64,000 nt of DNA from Histoplasma ohiense (Eukaryota > Ascomycota > Eurotiomycetes > Onygenales > Ajellomycetaceae): assembly GCA_017607445.1 (NCBI GenBank), contig JAEVHH010000005.1, forward strand, positions 1,865,001 through 1,929,000. Direction: 5' to 3'. Position numbers and translations under genes: made by a program. Numbering within the stretch: position 1 is the first letter of the stretch; every line of letters starts with the position of its first letter. The notes under the pieces are model-generated. The model was not told the DNA's origin. It saw nothing but the letters and a program-made list of their open reading frames with translations, and ran no database searches. Shown here one piece after another: positions 22,885-34,143 of this stretch.

Positions 22885-23994
22885 ATTCTCGCCACTTCAT
22901 CCTGACTCGACTTCAATAACAATTTGAATTTTTTGTGTATTTCTATCAGCTTGACAACAAAGAGCGGGCAAGACAGGCTCGCATGGCATTGGAAGAGAAG
23001 AAAAATCGAGAGAAAACAACAACGATGACCCAAGAGGGCAATCGTTGAACGTATGGTCAACCATGATGAAAGCAGATGGCTTTATATGATCATTCCCAAG
23101 AGTCCGAGGAATCGTTCGCACTTCGTATCTGCTGTGGGATTCTGCCTTTTGGAGTTGGAAACAGCCGAACGAGGCTCCATCAAGACGCTGCGAATGACTC
23201 GGTGATGCGGTTAAAGCCCCAATTAGCACGCCCAATGTCCGTAACTGGCACAGCCCTCTCTAGTTAGGATGCTGCTTGTATGTTGTTCCCTCCAATTGCG
23301 GCCTAGTCATCTGATTCTAGCATTCGACATAATGAACGAGTCAAATATATGACTCAAATAGTTCTATGTTATTGAGGCATGTAGGTTGAGAAAAGCCTTA
23401 GGGAAAACGGTCACAGTTATCAAAAGGAAGGTTGACAATGGGAAGGTTAAATAGTAACTGCTAGTAACTTTAACTAGCTCATTACTTAACACACCATGCA
23501 TGTGCATCGCGCAAAAGATAAACCTTTGTCGAGATGTGCAATAGGTGGTAATCGACTAGAAATGTGTTGCCCTGTTGGTCCTGCTCCAGAGTCAGATGTT
23601 TATGCACGAATTTTTGGAAAAAGTCATTTATCTCAAAGTCGTCAACGTGGTATACCATACTATTAATGAGTAAATTTTCTACTGGAAGACAAATTATTAT
23701 CTAGCACCAATCCATACACTCTCCCACTTAGTGGCCTTATTTCATTACATCTTGAAGGAGCAGAGAGAAAACTGGTTGCCAGGGTTGCTAGTGTGGAGCT
23801 AGTAAAATATATAGTATTGAATCAGTGGTGCAAATTTATTTCGCCAATATGCACGATTCTTCCCTCGCAACGCCGTCCAGAGTACAGTACATGTTCCGCC
23901 AATTACCCCCCCAAAAAAAACGTGAAATATGTTCATATTGTATAAGTACAATGACAGATAAAATTGATTAAGGAAAAAAAGAGCACTTAACACT
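22885..23994. other. intergenic
   Basis: This is the upstream region of the membrane protein and the downstream region of the DUF1776 gene. An open frame at 22897-23235 (-) has no known domain. Nothing else is supported. Confidence 0.5.
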
Positions 23995-25602
23995 CTACGC
24001 GAGTTTCTCCCATCCTGTTTCGCTGCTCGTCCCACTGCTATTGGCATCCCAATTTAGATCTACCAAGGGACCCGTATGGCTGGAACGGAGACCGAGCATC
24101 CATCCTACTAGTCCACTGGGAACTATATTCCCGACGATGGAGTAAGTTCTGGAACCTTTGCCAACATAAACAGTTGGCGGCTTACGTTTGCGCCGGCCCA
24201 ACCACGTCTTGGGGGCCGGGGCGAGGGCGTCAAAGATCGCTAAATGCAGGTCTCTGGCCGGACTACCATAAGCTGCACCCACTGATCTTCCAACTCTGTA
24301 ATCAATACTGGACAGGTACGTTGAGCCGTACAGAGCCCGGTGCTGCGGTTGCCAAGTAAGGACCTCCGTTCCTGTATTCTGATTCCGGTCATTTCGGAAC
24401 TGGCGACCTAAATCAATGTTCCCAAGTTTTAACTCGATTACTTCGATTCTATTACCAGAGCCGTTGTGGGCTCGTTGTAGATGTCGGAGTTCTTGTCGTA
24501 AGCTAGTTGCAAAACCAGATAAACCTCGGGTTATTGTGACTTCTGGGGTTGCGAAAGGCGCAGACAACGAAGTCTGTATCGACGGCGAAAGCAAGACTAT
24601 CGAACTGCTGTTATTTTTTAACGTAAGAAGTGGCAAGAGAAGCTGTGTTGTTAATATAGGGTATAGAAGTCGAGTATTTATAGTATCAACCCAATTTGAC
24701 GCTGGGATTGTTGCGACAGGCCCCGTGGGAAACTTTGGCGAAGGCACTACAATCAGACCGCTTAGTTGGCAAACGTGTGGTTGTATTCCAGGCATCAGAG
24801 TTTGCGGGTGAGTTATCAAGGATTGAATTGTATGGAGAGAAGGATGGATTTCCGACGGTGTCGAGATTGTCTATGTTCCGTTAGTCAACATTCAACTCTT
24901 GAATTCCAGGGCTATTCCCTACGGTTGTTAAGTCGAGCCACAGTGGGCGAATATCTTCCTGACCCTCTGCTCGAACTGCATTTTCCTCTTCAGATGAAGC
25001 AACTGTAATGAAAACGATAAAGCCGCGACGTTCAAGATCATTAGCAACAGACCTGGTCATAGGCTCATGTGGAGAGCCCGCAATAACTATTCAAATATTA
25101 GTACTGGTTGCCTGAGAAAATTTGTTGTAAATTAATCGAGAATGGACACATACCCACGATCTCCTTACGCGCGCCATTGCCAGCTCTTCGCGCTTTCCTT
25201 TTCTTGCCGCTGAGCTTTTTGCTTCCATAGACCAGGAAAGCTCCAGTTCCAACAAATGCGACAATAGCTGCTGTCCAAGCACGGTTTCTTGATATCCAGT
25301 CCTGTACCAGATCTAGGGTGGATTGAGGAGGGAGTGAGGACGGTGATTTCGCCACGGGTTTTCCAAGGGGCTTAACCACAGATGGCAGCCATGACTGGCG
25401 AGCCAACACATCTCGGACAGTTACTGCGAGGTGATCCACATGTTCATTTACTGAGTCTGCAACCTGAGACGAATATTTTTTAACATTGTTCGGGATGGAA
25501 GCAAGCTGTGGATGGCAAAAGAGCGTTAGCGTTGGCCACATGTCGTGTAAAGGGTATGCTATCACTTACATAGTCAAAAAAGAACTCGTCGTCGCTTGTC
25601 AT
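23995..25602 (-). CDS. DUF1776 protein (SDR-like, Tda5-type)
   Basis: Four exons (25570-25602, 25154-25505, 24923-25086, 23995-24870) give 474 residues starting MTSDDEFFFDY. Residues about 80-105 hold a single hydrophobic helix (TAAIVAFVGTGAFLVYG) followed by a basic patch KKLSGKKRKARR. Next comes a Rossmann-type start (VIAGSPHEPMTRSVANDLER), and later QLSGLIVVPSPKFPTGPVAT, NTRLLYPILTTQLLLPLL and LKLGNIDLG, the signature blocks of fungal DUF1776. The family is related to short-chain dehydrogenases but lacks an obvious YxxxK pair here, so a catalytic role is doubtful; yeast Tda5 is a relative. It is probably membrane-anchored and cytosol-facing. The gene is divergent from wss1, sharing a 537 bp promoter. 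The third intron has a good TTGACTAACGG branch site. Confidence 0.87.
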
Positions 25603-26139
25603 TATAATTCAGAATCTGTGGTAATTTCTCGAAATGAGTTGGGCATGAGTTGCGAATATAACTTGCGTACTTTTCCTGTCCAAGAAAACTAGCTAGTTAA
25701 CTTGGAAGAACTTGATGATGTATTCGTTCCGCGATGTCAGTGTTCAGGAAAAGCATTATTCCGAATTAGTAATCCATTCGGCTCTTCCACGTGATATCAG
25801 ACTCGAAAAGATTCCATACTTCATCCACGAATTCGACAGGCAGCCGTTAGCCCTGTGAGGCAGAGGGGAATTTCAACTTGCGGGGAGTCAACAGACCCTT
25901 GTGCGTTCTTCTAAATGGCTATCCATATTTGGAACCATCTGTCATCCGTTGATTATAAATCCTAGCCACTGACCTTGTGCCTCATTTGGATGGATAGACG
26001 TGTGCGTTCTCAAGAATCTATTAACCTTCCCCTGCTGCCTTATTATAGACAAGCTTTTCTCAAGTTAGATACTCATTTAGAGCCTTTGACTTGGGCTACT
26101 TGTTGTAACCAAGATTTCCTTTTGCTGTGAAACTGCACC
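25603..26139. other. divergent promoter region (DUF1776 / wss1)
   Basis: A 537 bp stretch separates the two start codons. No gene is seen inside it; it must carry both promoters. Confidence 0.6.
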
Positions 26140-27426
26140 ATGCGGGAATTCGATCCGTTGGTTTCTGAGTTCGAGCATCTCAAAAACAAGCCGCGTGAGG
26201 CCGAGGCATTGACAACTCTGCGAAAAATCGCTTCTCTCGTCAAGCCAATAATGCGCCAACGGGGCTGGAAGGTCGGGACTCTTGCTGAATTCTACCCTGA
26301 GCGGAGCCTTCTTGGGATAAATATCAATCACGGCGAGAAAATATGCCTCAGATTGAGGTACCCGTCGGACGACAGTCAATTTCTTCCCCTTGACCAAGTG
26401 CTTGATACTATGCTACATGAGTAAGTTCCTAATGCCTGCATATGGTATCTATTAAATTTTTTTAACATATTCAGGTTATGTCATATTGTTCATGGCCCCC
26501 ACAACCAGGAGTTCCATGCGTTATGGAATCAACTTCGTGATGAGCATATGCAGCTCTCTCTGAAGGGCTACACCGGTGAAGGTTTCTTGTCCGAAGGGAA
26601 ACGGCTTGGTGGCCAAAGGATCCCCATGCATGAAGCTCGTCGCATTGCCCGTGTTGAAGCGGAGAAACGCCGGACCCTCACTGCGGGTTCTGGGAGGAAA
26701 CTCGGAGGTACTCCTATTTTGCGAGGCACAGATATCCGACAAGTGATTGCAGATGCCGCCCAAAGACGAATAACGGTAACCAAAGGATGTGCCAGCGGAA
26801 CAGTCGAAGGAAGAAAGTTGGCGGACGAGGCATCTAAAAATGGCTTCAAAACCAAGGCAGAGGAAGAAGATGCGAATGAACAGGCTATTATACAAGCGTA
26901 CATTGAACTGATTCAAGAGGAAGAAAAAGAGGAACATGGGCACTCATATGTTCCTCCGAGCGGAAACAATTCCCCTGGATCACGCTCATCCTTGTCTCCC
27001 CCACCCCTCCCCAGGGATACCAAACCTAGCACGGGCTCATCTCGACGAGAAAAGCCATCTAGCCAACCCTTTATCGACATGACGGAAGACAATATTCCTG
27101 ACTCTGAGAGTTGGGTTTGCCCAGTATGCACACTTGTGAATCCACCATCGTTTCTCTGCTGTGACGCTTGCACGCTAGAGCGACCACCACAAGCCAAACA
27201 TCTAGCAACGCCTGGGAAATCTGTGAAACGTGCTCGTACTGAGCCCCAGTCTTCCACTGGTGGAATAGGCCGAAAGCCACGAAACAAAGTCATCCAGGCA
27301 CTTCTTTCACTGGAGAAGAAAATTCCGGAGAAGCCCCTGGGATGGGTTTGTCATTCCTGTGGTGCTTTCATGGAAACACGATGGTGGACTTGTTCTGCAT
27401 GTGGGACGATGAAGCAATCGTCGTAA
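26140..27426 (+). CDS. wss1: DNA-dependent metalloprotease Wss1-like (WLM domain)
   Basis: Two exons (26140-26420 and 26475-27426) encode 410 residues. The WLM protease core holds the zinc motif H93-E94-L-C-H97 followed by H103 in HELCHIVHGPH. The downstream QLSLKGYTGEGFLSEGKRLG block is the usual Wss1 continuation. Near 305-310 the PFIDMTED segment resembles a SUMO-interacting motif. Two RanBP2-type zinc fingers follow: WVCPVCTLVNP...CCDAC and WVCHSCGAFM...CSAC. Wss1/SPRTN-type proteases cleave proteins crosslinked to DNA, with help from SUMO and Cdc48. The order (WLM, SIM-like motif, two fingers) fits filamentous-fungal Wss1. The intron interrupts the codon of catalytic Glu94, so correct splicing is needed for activity. 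It is likely nuclear. No missing residues were seen. Confidence 0.93.
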
Positions 27427-28013
27427 TGGCTGAGTCTGCCATAAGCTGCCGGTAATGATTTGTGAATTATGAATCTAATTTTGAAACACAAATTTTGTTC
27501 TGTGGGTTCGGCGTGGCGTCTCGGCATGGGGCCTCTTTTGATTTTTGGATTCTATCAGGCTGTATATGACTACCTTTTCTCTACAAGAATATCAAATACA
27601 ATCTCTCTCTCTCTCCTCTTTTCCCTCTGTAACTTGAAACGTATCCTGCACGCTACCTCACCCAGAGTATCGTCACGTGATCTTCGATGAAAACGGAGCA
27701 CGACTTTTTTTTTTTTTCTTTCTTGTTTGTTGGTTTTGGGGGTTTTGTTGAAAGATTTTTCCACACAGACAGCACAGTTTCTTCACGAAAGATAAATAAA
27801 TAAATGAAAATTAAAACAGGAACTCACTTCTATCGGCAACTATCAACTAATATGTGAGTATCACAATTCATACTATCCCTTGTCTGCACAATTTACCCTG
27901 GCCTTTGAGAGCCTGTATTTCCCAACCCACCAACCAACTTTACATGATGAGATGCAATCAAGAACCAAATATATTTTAGGAAGAGCCGGAAGAGGTATGG
28001 CATGCCGTCACTA
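27427..28013. other. spacer downstream of wss1
   Basis: This is 3' UTR-like sequence with a poly(T) run near 27706-27717. No gene is supported. Confidence 0.5.
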
Positions 28014-28543
28014 TTAAACCTCATGGTGCGACAGTTGCATTACACTCCCAGCAAAGGATTGAGATTTTCCTCCTCCACCTCTCCGTTTTCGATTTTCATC
28101 GTCATATGTCTCTTGATATCGGAAGGCAGGCGGAGGTTTTAAATTTTCGATTCTCTGCTGTGGGATGGCACCTGAGCTCTGTGCGGGACGGTTTTTAAAT
28201 GTCGTCGGTGCTTAGAATGGTTCTACTGAGAAAAGGAGAAGCAATAAAAACATGTTATCGCATAGCGCCGTGGGCTATTCTTTGCTCTTCTTCCTTCAGA
28301 GAAGGAACTAGGAGCTGGAATTCCGCGGTACTGTTGTGAAACAATTTTATCTGCAATTTTATAATCCTTTTCACGCTTTTGATTTGCGGACTCAGATTGC
28401 TGATATATTTTGCAATTTAGAATCCAGACCCCCTTCCCCTTCCAACGGACGTGTCTTACTGAGTGATTAGAACCGAGATATTTGCTGATAAGAGTTTGGA
28501 TAAATTCCTCGTATTTATATGGGATAATACTGAATGGTTGCAT
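28014..28543 (-). CDS. possible small multi-exon gene, unknown
   Basis: Three protein-like pieces occur in order on the minus strand. The first starts at ATG 28543 with MQPFSIIPYKYEEFIQTLIS and ends at a strong GTAAGA donor. The second follows a TTCCAG acceptor and reads LLVPSLKEEEQRIAHGAMR before a TAA. The third (28014-28215) reads PTTFKNRPAQSSGAIPQQ and continues through LKPPPAFRYQETYDDE to a stop. Either pieces one and two form a tiny 47 residue protein, or an unseen splice links all three. No domain is recognised. Codon content of the third piece looks coding. Boundaries and unity are uncertain. Confidence 0.3.
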
Positions 28544-28872
28544 TCATAACTGAGTCTGCGTGCTATGCTAGTAGTGATTTCTATCAGGCTGGATTGATCG
28601 TTGGAGATTGAACTCAGCCCGTATTGTACAAGAGAGGCGCTATTTAGTTCGTTTAGAATGAGCAGGAGTGTCATAGTAATGATATAAACATATTCTCTAC
28701 AAGGAAATGCATTAATTGAAATCTATTCCATCAAAATTCCCGAAGAAACCATTTCTGCTTATACTCCTAGAGAGACAAGCCCCTTTCAACTCCAAGATAT
28801 GTAACCGTTGGATAAGACATCGAAAGTCAAAAAAAGTATTGCACAAAATCAACTCTTCATAGACCATACCCT
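28544..28872. other. spacer downstream of utp12
   Basis: Short 3' region of utp12 with no gene seen. Confidence 0.5.
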
Positions 28873-31800
28873 TTATGAAACATTCACAAAATACCGCTTC
28901 TTGCTGCCTTTTACCTGTTGCTCTTCCTTCTCCCACAAATTCTCATCAATGTAGTTTGAACGGCCACGTTCCCGGACTTGGTTGCCTATGAACTTGAGGG
29001 CTGCAATATTAAATCCCATTTCATCTTTCTGCCTGGCAAGGACATTCCGCAGGTTGCCCCGAATACCATCAAGCATTGGTCTCATCATTTTGCTCGCCAC
29101 AATTTGGCGGTGATGCGTTCTGAGCATGAAGAATAAAACACGACAGGTCAGCGGGATTTCCCATGCATTCTTTGCCCAGATATTCAGAAATGTGAATAAG
29201 GCCGGCAGTTTTGAAAAGGGAAGAACGAGGAGGGCATCTTGGAGTGCTGCTGCGTGAATTTTCTGTACGACTTGGAGGACATGGCGTTCTGCGGATATGT
29301 TGCCAAGGGCTAGATAGACGGGATTGCGCGATGGTGGTGCAGTTTTGGGATTGGTTGATTTCAACTCCGTCCACTCTCGCATAAGCGCAAGGTCTTCGAT
29401 TCCTAAATCGAGAGCCTCTACAATCTTCTCACCAGCCATGAGAGTTGTAATTGTTTGTTTGCTAGCAGCCACAGCCTCTGCTTTTTCCTGCCCTTCTGTG
29501 TCCTCATCTTCTTTATCCAGTGAGGTCGCTAACGTGCTGTCGTAGAGCTCTTCCAATTCCCTTTCCCGTTCTTCTTCCAAGAAAATCTGCTCATCAGTTT
29601 GTTCCCATACTCGGATACTTTTATCATGGCTTGCAGTAACGATGAATTCTCCAGAATGGCTGACGGCAAGAGACCATATCTCGCCATGGTGCCCTTCAAG
29701 CTTTTGAATTTGCTCGAATTTATCACCGTCCCAATACTTTATCACCCGGTCCTTGCTGGCGCTGAAGAAGTGGTGGCCATTGCCCTCGTTATTATTCGGT
29801 ATGAAGGCTACTGCCATGATGCTGTCTTGATGCGCGAAGAAAGCCTTGTGACAGTCACCAAAGTCCAGGCCCCATAGCCGTACGTTCTTATCCGCAGAGC
29901 AAGTGACGATTAATTTGCTGTCGTAAGATATATCCATGTTAAGGACAGGAAGCTTGTGGCCATATAGGATCAAGAAGAGCTTCAGAGTGTCAACGAAGAA
30001 AACTTTCACGGTGTTATCCAATAGCGCTACAGCAATGAGTCGCGCATCAGGAGAGAAGCGAATACTTAGGATATCATCGTTCACCTTAAGAGTCCTCGTG
30101 TGAACCAGTTTAAGGCGAGGAGTCGTCCGCTTCGTTCCCAGAATCGCCTCTTGCACGACCTTAAAGTCCCAGAATTTAGCAGTTTTATCAGCACTTCCAG
30201 TAACCATAGATTTTCCATCAGGGTGAACATGAAGCGCCCATACTGGGCCCTCGTGCGCTTGTATTGTATCCAATAATGTAGCTGAGGCAATATCGAATAC
30301 TTCAAGTTCTCCGTTCTTATTTCCCAGTACCACGATTTTGTCACCAGGTAGGAACGCGGAGCACAATGAGTAACCACATTCCAGAGTCCGTAAGCATGTT
30401 TGAGTTCGCACATTCCAGATCTTCAAAGTGCCATTCGAGGCGGAAGAAAGCATCCTATCGTCAGAGCTCAGGGCAAGCGATCGAACGTCCGTGCGGTGAC
30501 CCGGCATATCAATCGATAATATGCGGTTATATTCTGAATCCTCGCTGCTTTTCGATTTCTGCCTCTCCACAGCAACTACACCATACACTTCAAGTTGGTT
30601 GTTACTTGTTGCGGCGAGCAGCCTGAGGCCTTTCCCACCCATCCAATCCGCTGAACGAATTTTCCCTTGTATCCTGACGATAGTATAGGACACGAAAACT
30701 TCGGATATTGGGGCTGCAGAGTCTGGGTTTTCAGCATCCGCGCCGTTTTCCAACTCGTGTTCAACGCCTTGCTCTCCAGCTTTTTCTCGTCTCCGTTTCC
30801 GTTTCCTTGCAAGACTCTTTTGGATCTCAGGCTCCGTCCGTATTCTCCAGATCTCGATCGACTTTTCAGCTCCATGAACCGCGACGTAATCCAACCTCGG
30901 ATGGAAGTGGATGCCTATTGTTCGGTCCTTGCCCTGTCGATACAAATTGCCCCTATCCACAAGGATTTTGCGGCCGTCTGCGGCTCCAGTTTCTTTTGCT
31001 ACTTCATTCATCACAGTTGCATCGATGGACCACACTCGAAGTTCGCCATCGTTCCCTCCAGTAATGCACCCACTCTGATCGGGTGAAAGCCCAAGTGACC
31101 AACATTCCCCATTGCTTTGTGCTACATGGGTTTCGATGCAGTGCTGAGACGAAAGGTCCCAGATTTTGATTAAGGAGTCTTTCCCGGTACTCAAGAGGAA
31201 GCGGTCCTGGTAATTGCTACTTTGGACTTCAGTGTCACTGATGCTTGATCCGTCCAAAAAGTTGACAGACGTGATTTGATCCGTGTGCCCACGTAGCTTG
31301 ACAATCCCAACCTCTGCGATCAAATCCCACACTATAATATCGGTGTCTTTGGAACCACTGGCCAAACGCACTCCTGCACCGTCAAATGCCAATTGGGTAA
31401 TTGCGGTTTTATGGCCATTGAAGGATATCATAACCGTCGCTAGTCTCGAATCCCATAATCTTATTGAGCCATCCTCATACCTATTTTACCTCATATTGTC
31501 AGAATCCCATTCACAATACCTGGGAGAGGCGATTCAAGTCTTACCCAACCGCGAAGACGTCTTGATCTGTTTTGCTCTGTGAAATCGCCGTAACCTGTGC
31601 GCTGCAATCCGAATCCCGCCATCTGGTGAGCAATTCACCCTTTTTCACATCCCAACATATCACCTCCTCTCCTGCTCCGACAACTGCTCGTCCCGCACCA
31701 GTATGTCGAGTTTCGGCAGAGACATCTTCGTCGGGTATCCAAACCGCATTTGACGACGCAGCAGTGATAACACCAAAAGTCTTCGAAGGCTCGAATTTCC

Positions 31801-31882
31801 TAAAAGCACAATCAGTGGTCTATAATCCGTAAGTAAAATAGAGACATTGCAAATCCTCTACCCACAGATACGATTTGACCAT
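28873..31882 (-). CDS. utp12: U3 snoRNP / UTP-B subunit Utp12 (Dip2)
   Basis: Three exons (31866-31882, 31545-31799, 28873-31480) encode 959 residues beginning MVKSYLKFEPSKTFGVI, a 17 nt first exon recovered from its GTGGGT donor and a GGAAATTC acceptor region. WD40 repeats fill most of the protein (for example LASGSKDTDIIVWDL, LSSASNGTLKIWNV, MVTGSADKTAKFWDF, VTCSADKNVRLWGL, VTASHDKSIRVWEQ), forming two propellers. The C-terminal helical Utp12 domain follows (about 740-870, NISAERHVLQVVQKIHAAAL onward). Length and order match yeast Utp12 (943 residues). It works in the nucleolus in the UTP-B complex of the small-subunit processome, needed for 18S rRNA maturation. The gene is divergent from the Arp2/3 gene with only 265 bp between start codons. 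Confidence 0.96.
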
Positions 31883-32076
31883 TTTTCCGTCTGGCTGCTC
31901 AAACAAAATTTCGGCTCCAACTTTTTTGCAGCATTCGGTATTGATACGGTTATTTTATCGCACGAAACGGCTAGCGTCTAAACTACGGCGCCCAGCACAG
32001 ACCATCATGGCAGCGCTTTCCATTTCCTCCGTGCTGCGGCGCGGGTAACTCTTTTCAGGCCCAGCTGCTGGGACTA

Positions 32077-32087
32077 TATATATACCA
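32077..32087 (+). promoter_or_regulatory. TATA-like box of the ARPC2 gene
   Basis: A TATATATATAC run lies about 60 bases before the ATG at 32148, inside the short divergent spacer shared with utp12. Position and sequence suggest a TATA element; the transcription start has not been located. Confidence 0.45.
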
Positions 32088-32147
32088 CTGTTCGCTCCAA
32101 CGACTTTAGTTGATTGCGCAGATTGTCATGATCCCCAACCTGTCATC

Positions 32148-33469
32148 ATGCTTCTCTTAGATTACCAAAATGTTCTTATCCAATCTCTCCTGACGGAGCG
32201 ATTCTCCGGGTATGTTCCAACTCGAACAACCCCGCTGACTAGCATACATCATCGCCTATCCGCTTGTCCTAGCCTTCCCACCCGATAATTACCATTTGCT
32301 AACATGCTTGGATCATAGAGCGCCTCCCGTATCTATTGACCAAATTGTTTCTGATTTCGACGGTGTTACATTCCATATTTCCACCCCCGAAGCTAAATCC
32401 AAAATCCTCATCTCCATCTCCCTCAAATGTTTCCGCGAGCTAGTGCAGTACGGAGCACAGAGTGTCCTCGAACGGGAATATGGACCATTCATTGTCTCCC
32501 CAGAACCTGGATACGATTTTTCAATTGTAGTTGATCTGGAGAATCTCCCTGCGGAACCAGCGGGTAGGGAAGACTTGGTTAATCGTATTGCGCTCATGAG
32601 GCGGAATGTGATGGCCGCGCCATTTGAAAAGGCATTCGATGAATTTGCCGAACTGCAGGAGGAGGCGGCGAGATACACTTCTGAATCAGCGCCCCAGGGT
32701 GTGGCGGAAGGAGGTGAAGTTATGGCAATCCATTATCGGGAACAGGAAGCAATATACATCAAGGCTAGCCACGACCGGGTAACCGTGATCTTCAGCACCA
32801 TTTTCAGGGATGAGACGGACAGGATATTCGGCAAAGTGTTTCTGCAAGTATGCTTCACATCTCCTGCTATCATACCCCATTGAAGAGAATATATGTTGCT
32901 TACGCACTCTCAGGAATTCGTTGATGCAAGAAGACGGGCGATCCAAAATGCTCCACAAGTACTTTTCCGTCATGATCCCCCACTCGAACTTCAAGGCATT
33001 CCGGGGGTTAAGGCTTCCGGAGACGGCGATGTCGGCTACATTACTTTCGGTACTCTTGTCACTCCCTGCTCCCCCATTGCCTCCAGTACACTGGACACTG
33101 ACAGACCTCTCCAATGCAGTTCTCTTCCCTCGCCATCTTACACCCCAACGGCGTGGAGAGAATATCTCCCACATCCAGATCTTCCGTGACTATTTCCACT
33201 ACCATATCAAAGCTTCCAAGGTACTTACATGACTTAATCTGTCCATCATTTATCCCAGCTAACCTTTGGAATAGGCATATATCCACTCGAGAATGCGGAG
33301 ACGAACAGCGGACTTCCTACAGGGTATGTATCTACGGTTTTGGACATATATGTAAGTTCTGACGTATGAAACTAACTATGAAACTATAGTTCTCAATCGT
33401 GCCCGACCGGAGAATGAGGAACGGGAGAGAAAGACTGCAAGCGGCAGGACATTCCGTGTTCAAGGTTGA
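32148..33469 (+). CDS. arc35: Arp2/3 complex subunit 2 (ARPC2, p34-Arc)
   Basis: Six exons (32148-32209, 32319-32847, 32914-33049, 33120-33220, 33275-33323, 33390-33469) join in frame to 318 residues. The start MLLLDYQNVLIQSLLTERF is typical of ARPC2. Later blocks are SIDQIVSDFDGVTFHIS, REDLVNRIALMRRNVMAAPF, VGYITFVLFPRHLTP and HIQIFRDYFHYHIKASKAYIH, followed by MRRRTADFLQVLNRARPENE, all family signatures. ARPC2 and ARPC4 form the structural core of the Arp2/3 complex that nucleates branched actin at endocytic patches; yeast calls it Arc35. Length is near the usual 300-340. All introns have GT-AG ends, and each junction restores a conserved segment. The high intron number contrasts with most neighbours. 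Confidence 0.96.
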
Positions 33470-34143
33470 GAATTTGAGGAGGAATAACGACTGCGCCCGT
33501 TTTTATGGATCCCTCTTAGATGTTTTCAGAAGTTCCTGTGCTATTCGCACTTTTATGTCACTTTATTACCGCGCCGCGCTTATCTCTGTGCATGTTCGTC
33601 ATTATGCATCAAGATGAAACGCTCTTCAAAGTCTACAAATGCATCCTCCAGGCTTGCTGGGTACTGATAGCGCCAACGCTGCCCCGTATTGATAAGCCAT
33701 TTCGCTTTAAAAAGTACTTGCTTGTTTGAGGGTTTGATATGGAACTTTGAATCAGATCGTGATTGATTCACTAGTGACTTACCTTCGATCGCCTTATATA
33801 CTTAGATGTATTGTTCTACGTTAAGAAAATTAACCAATGAAGCCAGATATCAACAATATACATAGAAACCCGGCTTGTTACGGTACTATCGATATACCAC
33901 CGCAATCCCTCATAACCTCCTGTGTGTTGAATAAAACAACAGTCTCATGGCATTATCTTTTAAGAGCTTGAAAGGACATAAAAAGAGGGGGAACACAAAA
34001 AAAACATGAAAAATAAGTATAAAAGAATAAAGAAAGGAAGAAAAGAAAAGGACGAGATATTATGATTTATATATTGGTAATATCAAAACAACACACATAA
34101 TAGATATATAGGCCGTGAACGTCAAGAAAAAAAAAATTATATA
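33470..34143. other. spacer between convergent ARPC2 and erdS genes
   Basis: An AT-rich 3' region of both genes. An open frame at 33520-33729 has no domain and overlaps probable 3' UTR. Confidence 0.5.

Noticed and set aside
30667..31086. 139 residue plus-strand frame
   Set aside because: Antisense shadow of the Utp12 coding exon.
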